64,000 nt of DNA from an uncultured Pseudomonadales bacterium (GTDB taxonomy: Bacteria; Pseudomonadota; Gammaproteobacteria; Pseudomonadales; Azotimanducaceae), in assembly GCA_938036875.1 (NCBI GenBank), contig CALHVX010000072.1, forward strand, positions 1 through 64,000. The letters are read 5' to 3'. Made by a program: the position numbers and the translations under genes. Below are positions 8,757 to 16,742 of the stretch, one piece after another. The number at the start of each line of letters is the position of its first letter. Position 1 is the first letter of the stretch. The notes below the pieces were generated by a model. That model did not search any database. It had not been told where the DNA came from and saw only the letters and a list, made by a program, of their open reading frames with translations.

Positions 8757-9752
8757 GTGACACATACCTTTGACATTGAGCCGCTAGTTGCCAATTTGGC
8801 TGAAGATTCGCCATGTGGCAGCAACCTTGAATACGACCCTGATTTCCAAGCATTAGAACTTGCGGTCGGGGATGCCGATTGGCCCGAAGTCAAGCGTCAG
8901 GCTTTGATTGTTGCGCAGCGCACTAGGGATCTAAGGGTGGCTCTTTACCTAACCCGGGCAGAGCTGCATACCTCTGGATTTGTCGGCTGTGCTACAGGGC
9001 TGGCATTTGTTGCCGAACTGCTGACGGTTCAATGGCCGGACCTGTTTCCTGAACTAGAAGATCTAGATGAAGGCCTGCCGCCAACACGATTGAACCTGTT
9101 GGCCTCCTTAGGAGTAGCAGATTCCGCGCTGATGGAAGAGTCCATGTGCAGTGAGGTCCGAACAGCGCCGTTTGTCCAAATGCAAGGCCTGGGTAAGTTC
9201 TCTTGGCGTGATGTCCTAGTGGCACAGGGTGAGCTCACGGCGGATGAAGAAGCGCCAAGCGTTGATCTGGGTTCAATCAAGGGCGCTTTAAACGATGGCG
9301 ATAAAGAGGTGCTACAGGAAACCTTTAACGCCATTCAGGCCAGCCTGTCCGATCTTACTCGAATTACCGATGTGTTTACGGAGCAGCTAGGTGCGGCTTG
9401 GGCACCGGATTTTCAACCGCTAAAGACCCTGTTAACCGACATTTTGAATTTTATCGCGCCACACGCCGACCTAAAACCGCAACTGGGCGAAATAAGCAGT
9501 ACTACTGATGTTGCTGAGAATGCCTCTAGTACAGGTATGTCAGCCGGTGGCGCTATTGCAACGCGCAATGACGCCATAAAGGTACTCGAGAAAGTCTGCG
9601 AGTACTTTGAAATTCACGAACCATCCAGTCCGGTGCCGCTTCTGCTAAGGCGAGCCAACCGACTAGTAAACATGGATTTCATAGACCTAGTGCGAGATCT
9701 ATCCCCAGAAGCCGTTGCACAAATCGAACAGATTGCGGGCATTCACGAATGA
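8757..9752 (+). CDS. tssA: T6SS baseplate/cap protein TssA (ImpA N-terminal family)
   Basis: A 331-residue protein with the ImpA N-terminal signature at about residues 9-130 (LAEDSPCGSNLEYDPDFQ, and WPDLFPE). TssA primes baseplate and sheath assembly and caps the growing tail in the cytoplasm. The start is a GTG at 8757, with GGAG about 11 bp upstream; no better ATG exists near the conserved N-terminus. It is the first gene of the plus-strand T6SS operon, 46 bp before tssB. The C-terminal half is short and not strongly conserved, which fits the variable C-terminus of the TssA classes. Confidence 0.9.
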   Translation: MTHTFDIEPLVANLAEDSPCGSNLEYDPDFQALELAVGDADWPEVKRQALIVAQRTRDLRVALYLTRAELHTSGFVGCATGLAFVAELLTVQWPDLFPELEDLDEGLPPTRLNLLASLGVADSALMEESMCSEVRTAPFVQMQGLGKFSWRDVLVAQGELTADEEAPSVDLGSIKGALNDGDKEVLQETFNAIQASLSDLTRITDVFTEQLGAAWAPDFQPLKTLLTDILNFIAPHADLKPQLGEISSTTDVAENASSTGMSAGGAIATRNDAIKVLEKVCEYFEIHEPSSPVPLLLRRANRLVNMDFIDLVRDLSPEAVAQIEQIAGIHE

Positions 9753-9798
9753 ACATCGCAATTTTCATAGCCGACCGACCAATCCATAGGAGATAACG

Positions 9799-10338
9799 AT
9801 GGCTAAACAAAGCAGCCAGAAGTTTATAGGAAGAAACCGAGCACCTCGTGTGCAAATTGAGTACGACTTGGAGCTATATGGTTCAGAGAAGAAGATCCAG
9901 TTGCCTTTTGTGATGGGTGTTTTCTCTGATCTATCCGGTGCGTCGGCTGCAGATCTGCCGCCGGTAGCAGACCGCAAGGTGGCTGAAGTTGACGTGGATA
10001 ATTTTGATGCAACGCTCAAAGCAACCAAGCCTTCGGTAAAGCTTACTGTGCCCAATACCTTAACGGGTGAAGGCAACCTAGCGGTGGATATTACCTTTGA
10101 AAGTATGGATGACTTTTCGCCGGCGGCCATTGCTCGCAAGGTCGATTCTCTCAACCAGCTGCTTGAGGCGCGTAGTCAGCTTGGCAACTTGGTCACCTAT
10201 ATGGACGGCAAGGTTGGCGCTGAAGAGCTAATAGGAAAAGTGCTAAACGATCCTGAACTGCTGAAATCGCTGGCCACAGCACCAAAACCCGAAAGCCCAG
10301 AAGGCGAAGAAGCTAACGATAGCGCAGAGGAGGCATAA
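9799..10338 (+). CDS. tssB: T6SS contractile sheath small subunit TssB
   Basis: A 179-residue protein with the family start (SSQKFIGRNRAPRVQIEYDL, then LPFVMGVFSDLSG) and the conserved FESMDDFSPAAIA stretch. TssB and TssC together build the contractile sheath around the Hcp tube in the cytoplasm. The C-terminal 20 residues are acidic and low in complexity (PEGEEANDSAEEA). An AGGAG site lies just before the ATG. tssC follows after 3 bp, and the tssC ribosome site AGGAGG overlaps the tssB end, a sign of translational coupling for equal amounts. Confidence 0.96.
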   Translation: MAKQSSQKFIGRNRAPRVQIEYDLELYGSEKKIQLPFVMGVFSDLSGASAADLPPVADRKVAEVDVDNFDATLKATKPSVKLTVPNTLTGEGNLAVDITFESMDDFSPAAIARKVDSLNQLLEARSQLGNLVTYMDGKVGAEELIGKVLNDPELLKSLATAPKPESPEGEEANDSAEEA

Positions 10339-10341
10339 GCC

Positions 10342-11832
10342 ATGGCCGATTTAGAGCAAAGTGCAGAGCAAAGCGAAGGTGTCGTAGGTGATGCCACCGA
10401 TTTTGAGCAGCTGCTAAACCAAGAGTTTAAACCTAAGTCTGACACCGCTAAAGAAGCGGTACAGGCAGCCGTAGGTACGTTGGCGGAAATAGCGCTGCGG
10501 GAAACAACGGTTGTATCCGATGATGTTATTGAATCCATCAACGCGATGATTGCGGAGATTGATCAAAAGCTGACTGAGCAAATCAATCTTATTATGCATA
10601 CCGAAGACTTCCAGAAATTGGAAGGAGCCTGGCGTGGCTTGCATCATTTGGTGAACAACACCGAAACCGACGAAATGTTGAAGATCAAAGTGGTCAACAT
10701 CTCGAAAAATGAGCTCAGCAAAACCCTAAAGCGCTACAAAGGCACAGCTTGGGATCAAAGCCCTATCTTTAAGAAGGTCTATGAGTCGGAATACGATCAG
10801 TTTGGTGGCGAACCCTATGGCGCTATGGTTGGTGATTATCACTTTGATCATAGCCCGATGGACGTTGAGCTACTTGGTGAGATATCGAAAGTCGCCGCGG
10901 CTTCTTTTGCACCTTTTATTGCCGGTGCTTCGCCAAACTTGTTTCAGATGGATTCGTTTCAAGAGTTGGCAAATCCTCGCGATCTAACCAAGATTTTTGG
11001 TACGCCAGACTACGCCAGTTGGCGCTCGCTAAGGGAGTCGGATGATTCTCGCTATCTAGGGCTAGCAATGCCCAGATTTTTAGCGCGCCTACCTTACGGA
11101 TCTAAAACCGAGCCGGTTGAAGAGTTTGATTTTGAGGAAGACACCGAAGGTGCCGACTCAACCAAATATTGTTGGGCGAATGCAGCTTACGCCATGGCAA
11201 CCAACATTACCGCAGCGTTTAAACAGTACGGTTGGTGTACGCAAATTCGCGGCATTGAGTCTGGCGGTTTGGTTGATGGCTTGCCGACGCATACTTTTCC
11301 CACAGATGACGGTGGGGTAGATATGAAGTGTCCTACCGAGATTGCCATTGGCGATCGACGGGAAGCAGAGCTAGCCAAAAACGGCTTTATGCCCTTAATT
11401 CACCGCAAAAACAGCGATATGGCGGCCTTTATTGGGGCTCAGTCTTTGAACAAGCCGGCAGAATATGAAGATGCGGACGCAACGGCTAATGCCAACTTGT
11501 CTGCCCGTCTTCCTTACATGTTTGCGATGTGCCGATTCTCGCATTTTCTTAAGTGCATCGTGCGCGACAAGATTGGCTCGTTTAAAGAACGTGCCGATAT
11601 GCAAACCTATCTCAACAATTGGATTGGCCAGTATGTTGAGTCAAACCCGTCTACGGCGACTGACGCTGATAAGGCGCGACGACCGCTAGCTGGTGCGGAG
11701 GTCACAGTGGCCGAAGTTGAAGGCAATCCAGGTTACTACGCAGCGAATTTTTCGTTGCGCCCGCACTACCAACTCGAAGGACTCACCGCTTCGATGAGTC
11801 TTGTATCAAAGCTACCGTCCGTAAAGGAATAG
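10342..11832 (+). CDS. tssC: T6SS contractile sheath large subunit TssC
   Basis: A 496-residue protein of typical length. Recognisable segments include FQKLEGAWRGLHHLV, DYHFDHSPMDVELL, ANPRDLTKIF, GLAMPRFLARLPYG and the C-terminal YYAANFSLRPHYQLEG. With TssB it forms the sheath whose contraction drives the Hcp tube outward and which ClpV later takes apart. The start follows AGGAGG in the tssB end. The gap to hcp is 28 bp and contains a good ribosome site (AAAGGAAAG) for hcp. Confidence 0.97.
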   Translation: MADLEQSAEQSEGVVGDATDFEQLLNQEFKPKSDTAKEAVQAAVGTLAEIALRETTVVSDDVIESINAMIAEIDQKLTEQINLIMHTEDFQKLEGAWRGLHHLVNNTETDEMLKIKVVNISKNELSKTLKRYKGTAWDQSPIFKKVYESEYDQFGGEPYGAMVGDYHFDHSPMDVELLGEISKVAAASFAPFIAGASPNLFQMDSFQELANPRDLTKIFGTPDYASWRSLRESDDSRYLGLAMPRFLARLPYGSKTEPVEEFDFEEDTEGADSTKYCWANAAYAMATNITAAFKQYGWCTQIRGIESGGLVDGLPTHTFPTDDGGVDMKCPTEIAIGDRREAELAKNGFMPLIHRKNSDMAAFIGAQSLNKPAEYEDADATANANLSARLPYMFAMCRFSHFLKCIVRDKIGSFKERADMQTYLNNWIGQYVESNPSTATDADKARRPLAGAEVTVAEVEGNPGYYAANFSLRPHYQLEGLTASMSLVSKLPSVKE

Positions 11833-11860
11833 GTCAGCACTTAACTAAAGGAAAGAAAAA

Positions 11861-12340
11861 ATGGCAATTTTACTTAAGTTTGACACCGCAATTACTGGCG
11901 ATTCTAACGTGGAAGAGCACGAGGAATGGATCACCTTGGATTCGGTTAGCTACAACGTGGGCCGTACGATTAACGCAAGCGGCGGCGGCAAAAGCCGTGA
12001 GGTAAGCAACCCCATGTTTGGTGAGATTCTCTGCAACAAAAGTACCGACATGGCAAGCCCAGAAATTATGTTCCAGGCGATCCAGGGTAAGTCTTTGGGT
12101 AAAGCGGAGCTACATTGGGTGCAAACCGGTGCCGAGGGGACGACGCAAGTCTACTACCAGGTAACGCTTGGCAACGCCATTGTCTCTCAATACGACATCC
12201 ATAGTAGTGGTGATCGTCCAAGTGAAAACTTTGCGATTAGCTTCGATGAAATAATCGCTCAGTTCGATGACTTCGATGGTGACAAGAAGTCAACGGGTAC
12301 GCCCAAGGGTTGGAACTTGGTCACTAGCAAGCAAACCTAG
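11861..12340 (+). CDS. hcp: T6SS tube protein Hcp (TssD)
   Basis: A 159-residue Hcp1-type protein (MAILLKFDTAITGDSN, then WITLDSVSYNVGR, SREVSNPMFGEI and the end PKGWNLVTSKQT). Hcp hexamers stack into the inner tube that is pushed out of the cell with the spike. Size and sequence fit the Pseudomonas Hcp1 class, consistent with the HSI-I-like gene order. Two inverted repeats follow the stop codon before tagJ and may protect or separate the hcp transcript, which is normally the most abundant of the cluster. Confidence 0.97.
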   Translation: MAILLKFDTAITGDSNVEEHEEWITLDSVSYNVGRTINASGGGKSREVSNPMFGEILCNKSTDMASPEIMFQAIQGKSLGKAELHWVQTGAEGTTQVYYQVTLGNAIVSQYDIHSSGDRPSENFAISFDEIIAQFDDFDGDKKSTGTPKGWNLVTSKQT

Positions 12341-12351
12341 TCCAACGCTGA

Positions 12352-12409
12352 GCGCGCTGGATTTGCTAAAAAGCCGATTCAGCGCGCTTGTTGGCCACCA
12401 GCCAACAAA
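12352..12409. promoter_or_regulatory. Two consecutive inverted repeats downstream of hcp
   Basis: The first hairpin has perfect 9-base arms, AGCGCGCTG at 12352-12360 and CAGCGCGCT at 12381-12389, with a 20-base loop. The second has perfect 8-base arms, TTGTTGGC at 12389-12396 and GCCAACAA at 12102+300, that is 12402-12409, with a 5-base loop. No T-run follows on the plus strand, so they do not look like a strong intrinsic terminator; mRNA stabilisation or attenuation between hcp and tagJ is more likely. Confidence 0.6.
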
Positions 12410-12445
12410 AATGGATGTTGAGCCTCAAAAGACGATCGGTTGAAT

Positions 12446-12480
12446 TCGATAGTCAAGACTCGATAGCCAAAACTCGACAT
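12446..12480. repeat. 14-bp tandem repeat, about 2.5 copies, before tagJ
   Basis: The unit TCGATAGYCAARAC is seen at 12446-12459 and 12460-12473, with a partial third copy (TCGACAT) at 12474-12480. It sits just upstream of the tagJ ribosome site (AAGGG at about 12489). It is too short to code for anything and probably arose by slippage. Confidence 0.6.
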
Positions 12481-12499
12481 ATATAACAAGGGTGTTTCC

Positions 12500-13288
12500 A
12501 TGACTGCAGCGAACCTTCTTCATGATGGCGATCTAAGCGGCGCTTTGTCAGCCTTGCAAGGTGATATACGCCAAAAGCCAGCAGACCCGAAGCTAAGAAC
12601 ATTTTTGTTTCAACTATTGGCTGTAGAAGGGCAGTGGGACAGGGCGAGGCAACAATTGGATGTATTGGTTGACTTGGATCCTGCGGCCATGCCGATGGTC
12701 CATACCTACCGTGAGGCCTTGGCCTGTGAAGCGTTGCGCGCTGAAGTATTTAACGGCAGCAAGATGCCTTTGGTTTTTGGAGATCCTGAACCCTGGATCG
12801 CAAGCCGATTAGAGATACTAAAAAACCCTGATCTAAGGTCCTGTGTTGTTCAGTTAGATCAGTTGCTTGAACAAGCACCAGCGGTAAGCGGCTCCATTAA
12901 TGGCGAACCTTTTAGTTGGATTGCTGATGCGGATGCGCGCCTTGGCCCTGTGCTAGAAGTAGTGATGAACAACAAATATTACTGGTTACCCTTTCATCGT
13001 TTGAGCAAAGTAACGCTTGAAGCGCCAGAAGATCTTCGCGATGCGGTATGGATGCCAGCCTACTTCACCTTTGCAAATGAAGGTGAGGCGGTTGGACTCA
13101 TTCCAACGCGTTACGTCAAATCCGATCTTGAAGATGAAGCTAAAGTGCGGCTTTCTCGACAAACCTTGTGGCAGGAGTTATCTGAGACCCAGTACTTGGG
13201 GTTAGGTCAACGTTTGCTAGCAACGGATGTTGGCGATTATCCGCTGATGGATGTGCGAGAGATACATTTTGATACGGCCAACCTCTAG
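12500..13288 (+). CDS. tagJ: T6SS accessory protein TagJ (ImpE family)
   Basis: A 262-residue ImpE/TagJ protein: TPR-like N-terminus (LHDGDLSGALSALQGDIRQK, DPKLRTFLFQLLAVEGQWDR) followed by the ImpE core (FSWIADADARLGPVLEVV, YYWLPF). In Pseudomonas HSI-I, TagJ (HsiE1) binds TssB and assists the action of ClpV on the sheath. Its presence just after hcp and before tssE copies the HSI-I order. The stop codon overlaps the GTG start of tssE by one base. Confidence 0.9.
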   Translation: MTAANLLHDGDLSGALSALQGDIRQKPADPKLRTFLFQLLAVEGQWDRARQQLDVLVDLDPAAMPMVHTYREALACEALRAEVFNGSKMPLVFGDPEPWIASRLEILKNPDLRSCVVQLDQLLEQAPAVSGSINGEPFSWIADADARLGPVLEVVMNNKYYWLPFHRLSKVTLEAPEDLRDAVWMPAYFTFANEGEAVGLIPTRYVKSDLEDEAKVRLSRQTLWQELSETQYLGLGQRLLATDVGDYPLMDVREIHFDTANL

Positions 13289-13791
13289 TGGCCGAACTTA
13301 CCTCACAAGAAAAGCTCCAGCCTTCACTGTTGGATCGATTAACCGATGATGAACCTAAGGTTGCTGTAGAAGCGAGTGACAACCGCTGGATTAATGCCCG
13401 CCGGCTACGCCAGGTAGTGATTCGAGATCTCGAGTGGTTGCTAAACACGGCTAGCTTCACCATGACCGACAGCCTGGATGAATACCCGGAGATTGCGACG
13501 TCTTCGATTAACTATGGCATTCCGAGTTTTGGTGGCGCCATGTTGTCGAGCATTGATGTTCATGAGATGGCGCGCTTGGTGAAGCAAGCGATTTTGCAAT
13601 TTGAACCTCGGCTAATGCGCAATAGTTTGGAGGTGCGGGGTTATGCAGATCTGGACTCGATGAGCCAAAACTCCATCTCGTTTGAAATATCCGGTGATAT
13701 TTGGGGACAACCTGCGCCTATACATATGACCGCGCGCACAGAGTTGGAGCTAGAAACCGGTCAAGTCACCGTAACGGACTTCAGGAGCTAG
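13288..13791 (+). CDS. tssE: T6SS baseplate protein TssE (gp25-like)
   Basis: A 167-residue protein with the gp25-like core: LQPSLLDRLTDDEP near the start, LRQVVIRDLEWLLNT, then INYGIPSFGG and a C-terminal EISGDIWGQPAP. TssE is a small wedge component of the baseplate with TssF, TssG and TssK. It starts with GTG, overlapping the tagJ stop by one base, which indicates coupled translation. tssF begins 2 bp after its stop. Confidence 0.92.
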   Translation: MAELTSQEKLQPSLLDRLTDDEPKVAVEASDNRWINARRLRQVVIRDLEWLLNTASFTMTDSLDEYPEIATSSINYGIPSFGGAMLSSIDVHEMARLVKQAILQFEPRLMRNSLEVRGYADLDSMSQNSISFEISGDIWGQPAPIHMTARTELELETGQVTVTDFRS

Positions 13792-13793
13792 CC

Positions 13794-15665
13794 ATGGATG
13801 AAGAATTTCGTCGGTACTACAACGAGGAGCTCCACTATTTGCGCGAGCTTGGCTCTGAATTTGCGGAGGGTTTTCCCAAGATAGCCGGCCGTCTAGGGAT
13901 GAAGGGAGTTGAGGTTTCTGACCCTTATGTTGAACGACTGTTGGAAGGTTTTGCCTTTCTCTCTACCCGGGTGCGTCTAAAACTTGATGCGGAGTTCCCT
14001 CGGTTTACCCGCCATCTGTTAGATGTTCTGTATCCCACCTATTTAGCCCCGATGCCGTCAATGGCGGTGGTGCAATACGATCCAGATCCAACGGAAGCCT
14101 CTTTGAACAATGGTTATCTGATTCCTAGACACTCTTCGATGCGCAGCCTGTTGGGTAAAGATGAGCAGACGCGCTGCGAATATCGGTCAGCCCACAACGT
14201 CACCTTGTGGCCGATTGAAGTTGCGGAGGTAAAGTACTATTCAAGTCGAGCCGCGTTGGCGAGTGCCGGTGTAGATGCAACTGGATCCGGAAAAGCAGGC
14301 CTGCGTATTACCCTACGCACTTTGGCTGGTCAGAAGTTCTCCGATCTAGCTTTAGATGAATTGAACCTGTTTTTGGCCGGCGCCGGCGCTATTCCGACCG
14401 CTGTTTACGAACAATTGGTTGGGCATTGTGAGCAAGTGGTTGTCACCCCTGGAACTGCCGGTGGTGATGACTGGCGGCATGTGCTGTCTCAAGATTGCGT
14501 CAACGCCCAGGGTTTTGAGCCAGAGCAAGCCTTGTTGCCAACACCAGCGCCTTCGTTCGACAGCTATCGCTTGTTGCAAGAATATTTTGCGTTTCCGCAG
14601 CGCTATCTGTTTGTAGACACCCGTGGTCTTGGAGCTTGTGTAGCCAAGAACGCAAGCCAAGAATTACATTTAACCTACGTATTCAGCCAATTCGATTCGA
14701 GTCTGGTGGATGTACTAACTCCGGACAACTTTGCGTTGCATTGCACCCCTTGCGTCAATCTGTTTCCGAAGCGTGCGGATCGTATTCATCTCAACGACAA
14801 AGATGCAGAATTTCACGTCATTCCCGACAGAGCTCGCCCCATGGACTTTGAGGTCTGGGCGGTCGACGAAGTCAAGGGTATTGGCTCTAGTACAAACGAC
14901 GATACGGTGTTTACCGCCCTATACGATTCCGATGATGAACATGTTCAAGGTGATGCCCACTTTGTGGTTAATCGTGAGCGCCGGCGTTTTTCTGGTAAGC
15001 AACGCCGGTCTGGGGCCAGAACCTCCTATATGGGATCCGAGGTCTATCTATCTTTGGTTGATGCATCCCAAGCACCTTATGCCAGCAATTTGCGACAGGT
15101 TGAGATTCAAACGCTATGCACCAATCGAGATCTGCCTCTGCAGATGACCTTAGGACAGGGAGCAACTGATTTCGATTTACAGGTTGGTGCCCCGGTTCAA
15201 TCCATACGGGCGGTGACTGGGCCGACGCGCCCACGTGCCTCTTATGCTGAAGGCGACACAACCTGGCGGCTCATCAATAGTCTGAATGTGAATTATCTGA
15301 GCATGCTGGGTGAGGGTGCAGATGGACCTGCAGCGTTGAAAGATTTGCTGCGTTTATTTGTGGAGCAAACGGATTTCGCCGCGTTGCAGCAGCTTGACGG
15401 CTTGCTGAAAGTATCAGCGCAACCGGTGACTGCACGCATGCCGGTGGCCGGACCCATCGCCTTTGGTCGCGGGGTCGGTGTTGAGTTGGATATTGATGAG
15501 TCTGCGTTTGAAGGCACCGGCGCGTTTTTGATGGCTTCAGTCCTGGAGCGATTTTTTGCCAGGGCTGTGACTTTAAACTCCTTCGTCACTACAACCTTGC
15601 GTTCTACTCAGCGTGGACTCATTAAACACTGGCCGGCGAGAGTTGGGGCCCGAGTCCTACTATGA
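13794..15665 (+). CDS. tssF: T6SS baseplate protein TssF
   Basis: A 623-residue protein (from the chosen ATG) with the TssF signature: MDEEFRRYYNEELHYLRELG, FAEGFPKIAGRLGM, DPYVERLLEGFAFL and FPRFTRHLLDVLYPTYLAP. The open frame extends 31 codons further upstream within tssE, but the conserved start and the AGGAG before 13794 decide for this ATG. TssF with TssG and TssE forms the baseplate wedge. The stop codon region overlaps the tssG start by 4 bp (ATGA). Confidence 0.95.
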   Translation: MDEEFRRYYNEELHYLRELGSEFAEGFPKIAGRLGMKGVEVSDPYVERLLEGFAFLSTRVRLKLDAEFPRFTRHLLDVLYPTYLAPMPSMAVVQYDPDPTEASLNNGYLIPRHSSMRSLLGKDEQTRCEYRSAHNVTLWPIEVAEVKYYSSRAALASAGVDATGSGKAGLRITLRTLAGQKFSDLALDELNLFLAGAGAIPTAVYEQLVGHCEQVVVTPGTAGGDDWRHVLSQDCVNAQGFEPEQALLPTPAPSFDSYRLLQEYFAFPQRYLFVDTRGLGACVAKNASQELHLTYVFSQFDSSLVDVLTPDNFALHCTPCVNLFPKRADRIHLNDKDAEFHVIPDRARPMDFEVWAVDEVKGIGSSTNDDTVFTALYDSDDEHVQGDAHFVVNRERRRFSGKQRRSGARTSYMGSEVYLSLVDASQAPYASNLRQVEIQTLCTNRDLPLQMTLGQGATDFDLQVGAPVQSIRAVTGPTRPRASYAEGDTTWRLINSLNVNYLSMLGEGADGPAALKDLLRLFVEQTDFAALQQLDGLLKVSAQPVTARMPVAGPIAFGRGVGVELDIDESAFEGTGAFLMASVLERFFARAVTLNSFVTTTLRSTQRGLIKHWPARVGARVLL

Positions 15666-16711
15666 GAGAGAGTAGACAAAAGCTTGAAGCCATCGAAAAG
15701 GAGCCTTGGTCTTATGGGTTTTTCTCGTTGTTACGTTGGTTCGAAACACAACATTCGGATAAGGCGCGTATCGGCGAAGCCAGTTCACCACGACAAGAGC
15801 CGGTCCGCTTGGGTCACGCACCAAAGCTGGCATTTTCGCCTTCAGCACTTTCAGCATTAGACTTACGTCGCGAAGACCGGCCCAAGTTGGTTTCTCAATT
15901 TTCTGGCTTGTTGGGCCCCCAAGGTCCGTTACCGCTGCACATCACTGAGTACGCGTTTAATCGGGTCGTACATCACGACGATGAGACGTTAACCGCCTTC
16001 CTAGACATCTTTCATCAACGTTACTTGTCTTTGTTTTACCGAAGCTGGGCGAATAGCCAGCCTGCGGTGCAGCTTGATCGGGCGGAACAGGACCGGTTTT
16101 CGCGCTACGTCACCTCGCTATCCGGTGTCGGTACTGCGCAATTTGATGATCTGGATAAGCTGCCCGCTAGCGCTAAGCGGCGTTTTGCTGGGCTGTTTGC
16201 CCATCAGCGCAAAGATGGCGAAAGCTTAGCCAGTATGACCCAAGGGTATTTTGGTGTGCAGGCGCAGGTGCAGCAGTTTGTTGGGGAGTGGCTCCAAATT
16301 CCTGACACCGAGCATTGCCGACTTGGACATAGCACGGCGGTGGCCTCGCTGGGCACTACAGCAACCATTGGTGCCCGCTATTGGAGTGTACAAAGTCGCT
16401 TTCGACTTGTGTTAGGACCACTTGATCGCCGAGATTTTGAGCGATTCCTGCCTGGTAGTCGCTCCGCTGACCGTCTTATCTCGCTAGTACGAAATTACAC
16501 CAACGATGAGTTTGCTTGGGACTTATTGCTAACGGTTAAGGCCGCTGAAGTGCCCGTAGCGCAATTGGGGGGTGGGGCAGAGGGTTTGGCTGATAGCCCA
16601 AGGGCAAGTCAACTCGGTTGGAATACTTGGCTAGCGCAAGAACAACGGGCAGAGCCAGCCCAGGATGCAATCTTACACCAACAGCTAGAGCGTGCACTTT
16701 GCACCGTTTAA
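15662..16711 (+). CDS. tssG: T6SS baseplate protein TssG
   Basis: A 349-residue protein with TssG features: an N-terminal EPWSYGFFSLLRWFE, RLGHAPKLAFSPSAL, the LLGPQGPLPLHITEYA motif and FLDIFHQRYLSLFYR, and a C-terminal half with LDRRDFERFLPG. It partners TssF in the baseplate. It overlaps tssF by 4 bp and is followed by clpV after about 31 bp. The last 40 residues are Gln/Ala/Glu-rich and not conserved in my recollection of the family. Confidence 0.94.
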   Translation: MRESRQKLEAIEKEPWSYGFFSLLRWFETQHSDKARIGEASSPRQEPVRLGHAPKLAFSPSALSALDLRREDRPKLVSQFSGLLGPQGPLPLHITEYAFNRVVHHDDETLTAFLDIFHQRYLSLFYRSWANSQPAVQLDRAEQDRFSRYVTSLSGVGTAQFDDLDKLPASAKRRFAGLFAHQRKDGESLASMTQGYFGVQAQVQQFVGEWLQIPDTEHCRLGHSTAVASLGTTATIGARYWSVQSRFRLVLGPLDRRDFERFLPGSRSADRLISLVRNYTNDEFAWDLLLTVKAAEVPVAQLGGGAEGLADSPRASQLGWNTWLAQEQRAEPAQDAILHQQLERALCTV

Positions 16712-16742
16712 CGATTCGTCAGCCTTGCAAAGGAGCAGGACA

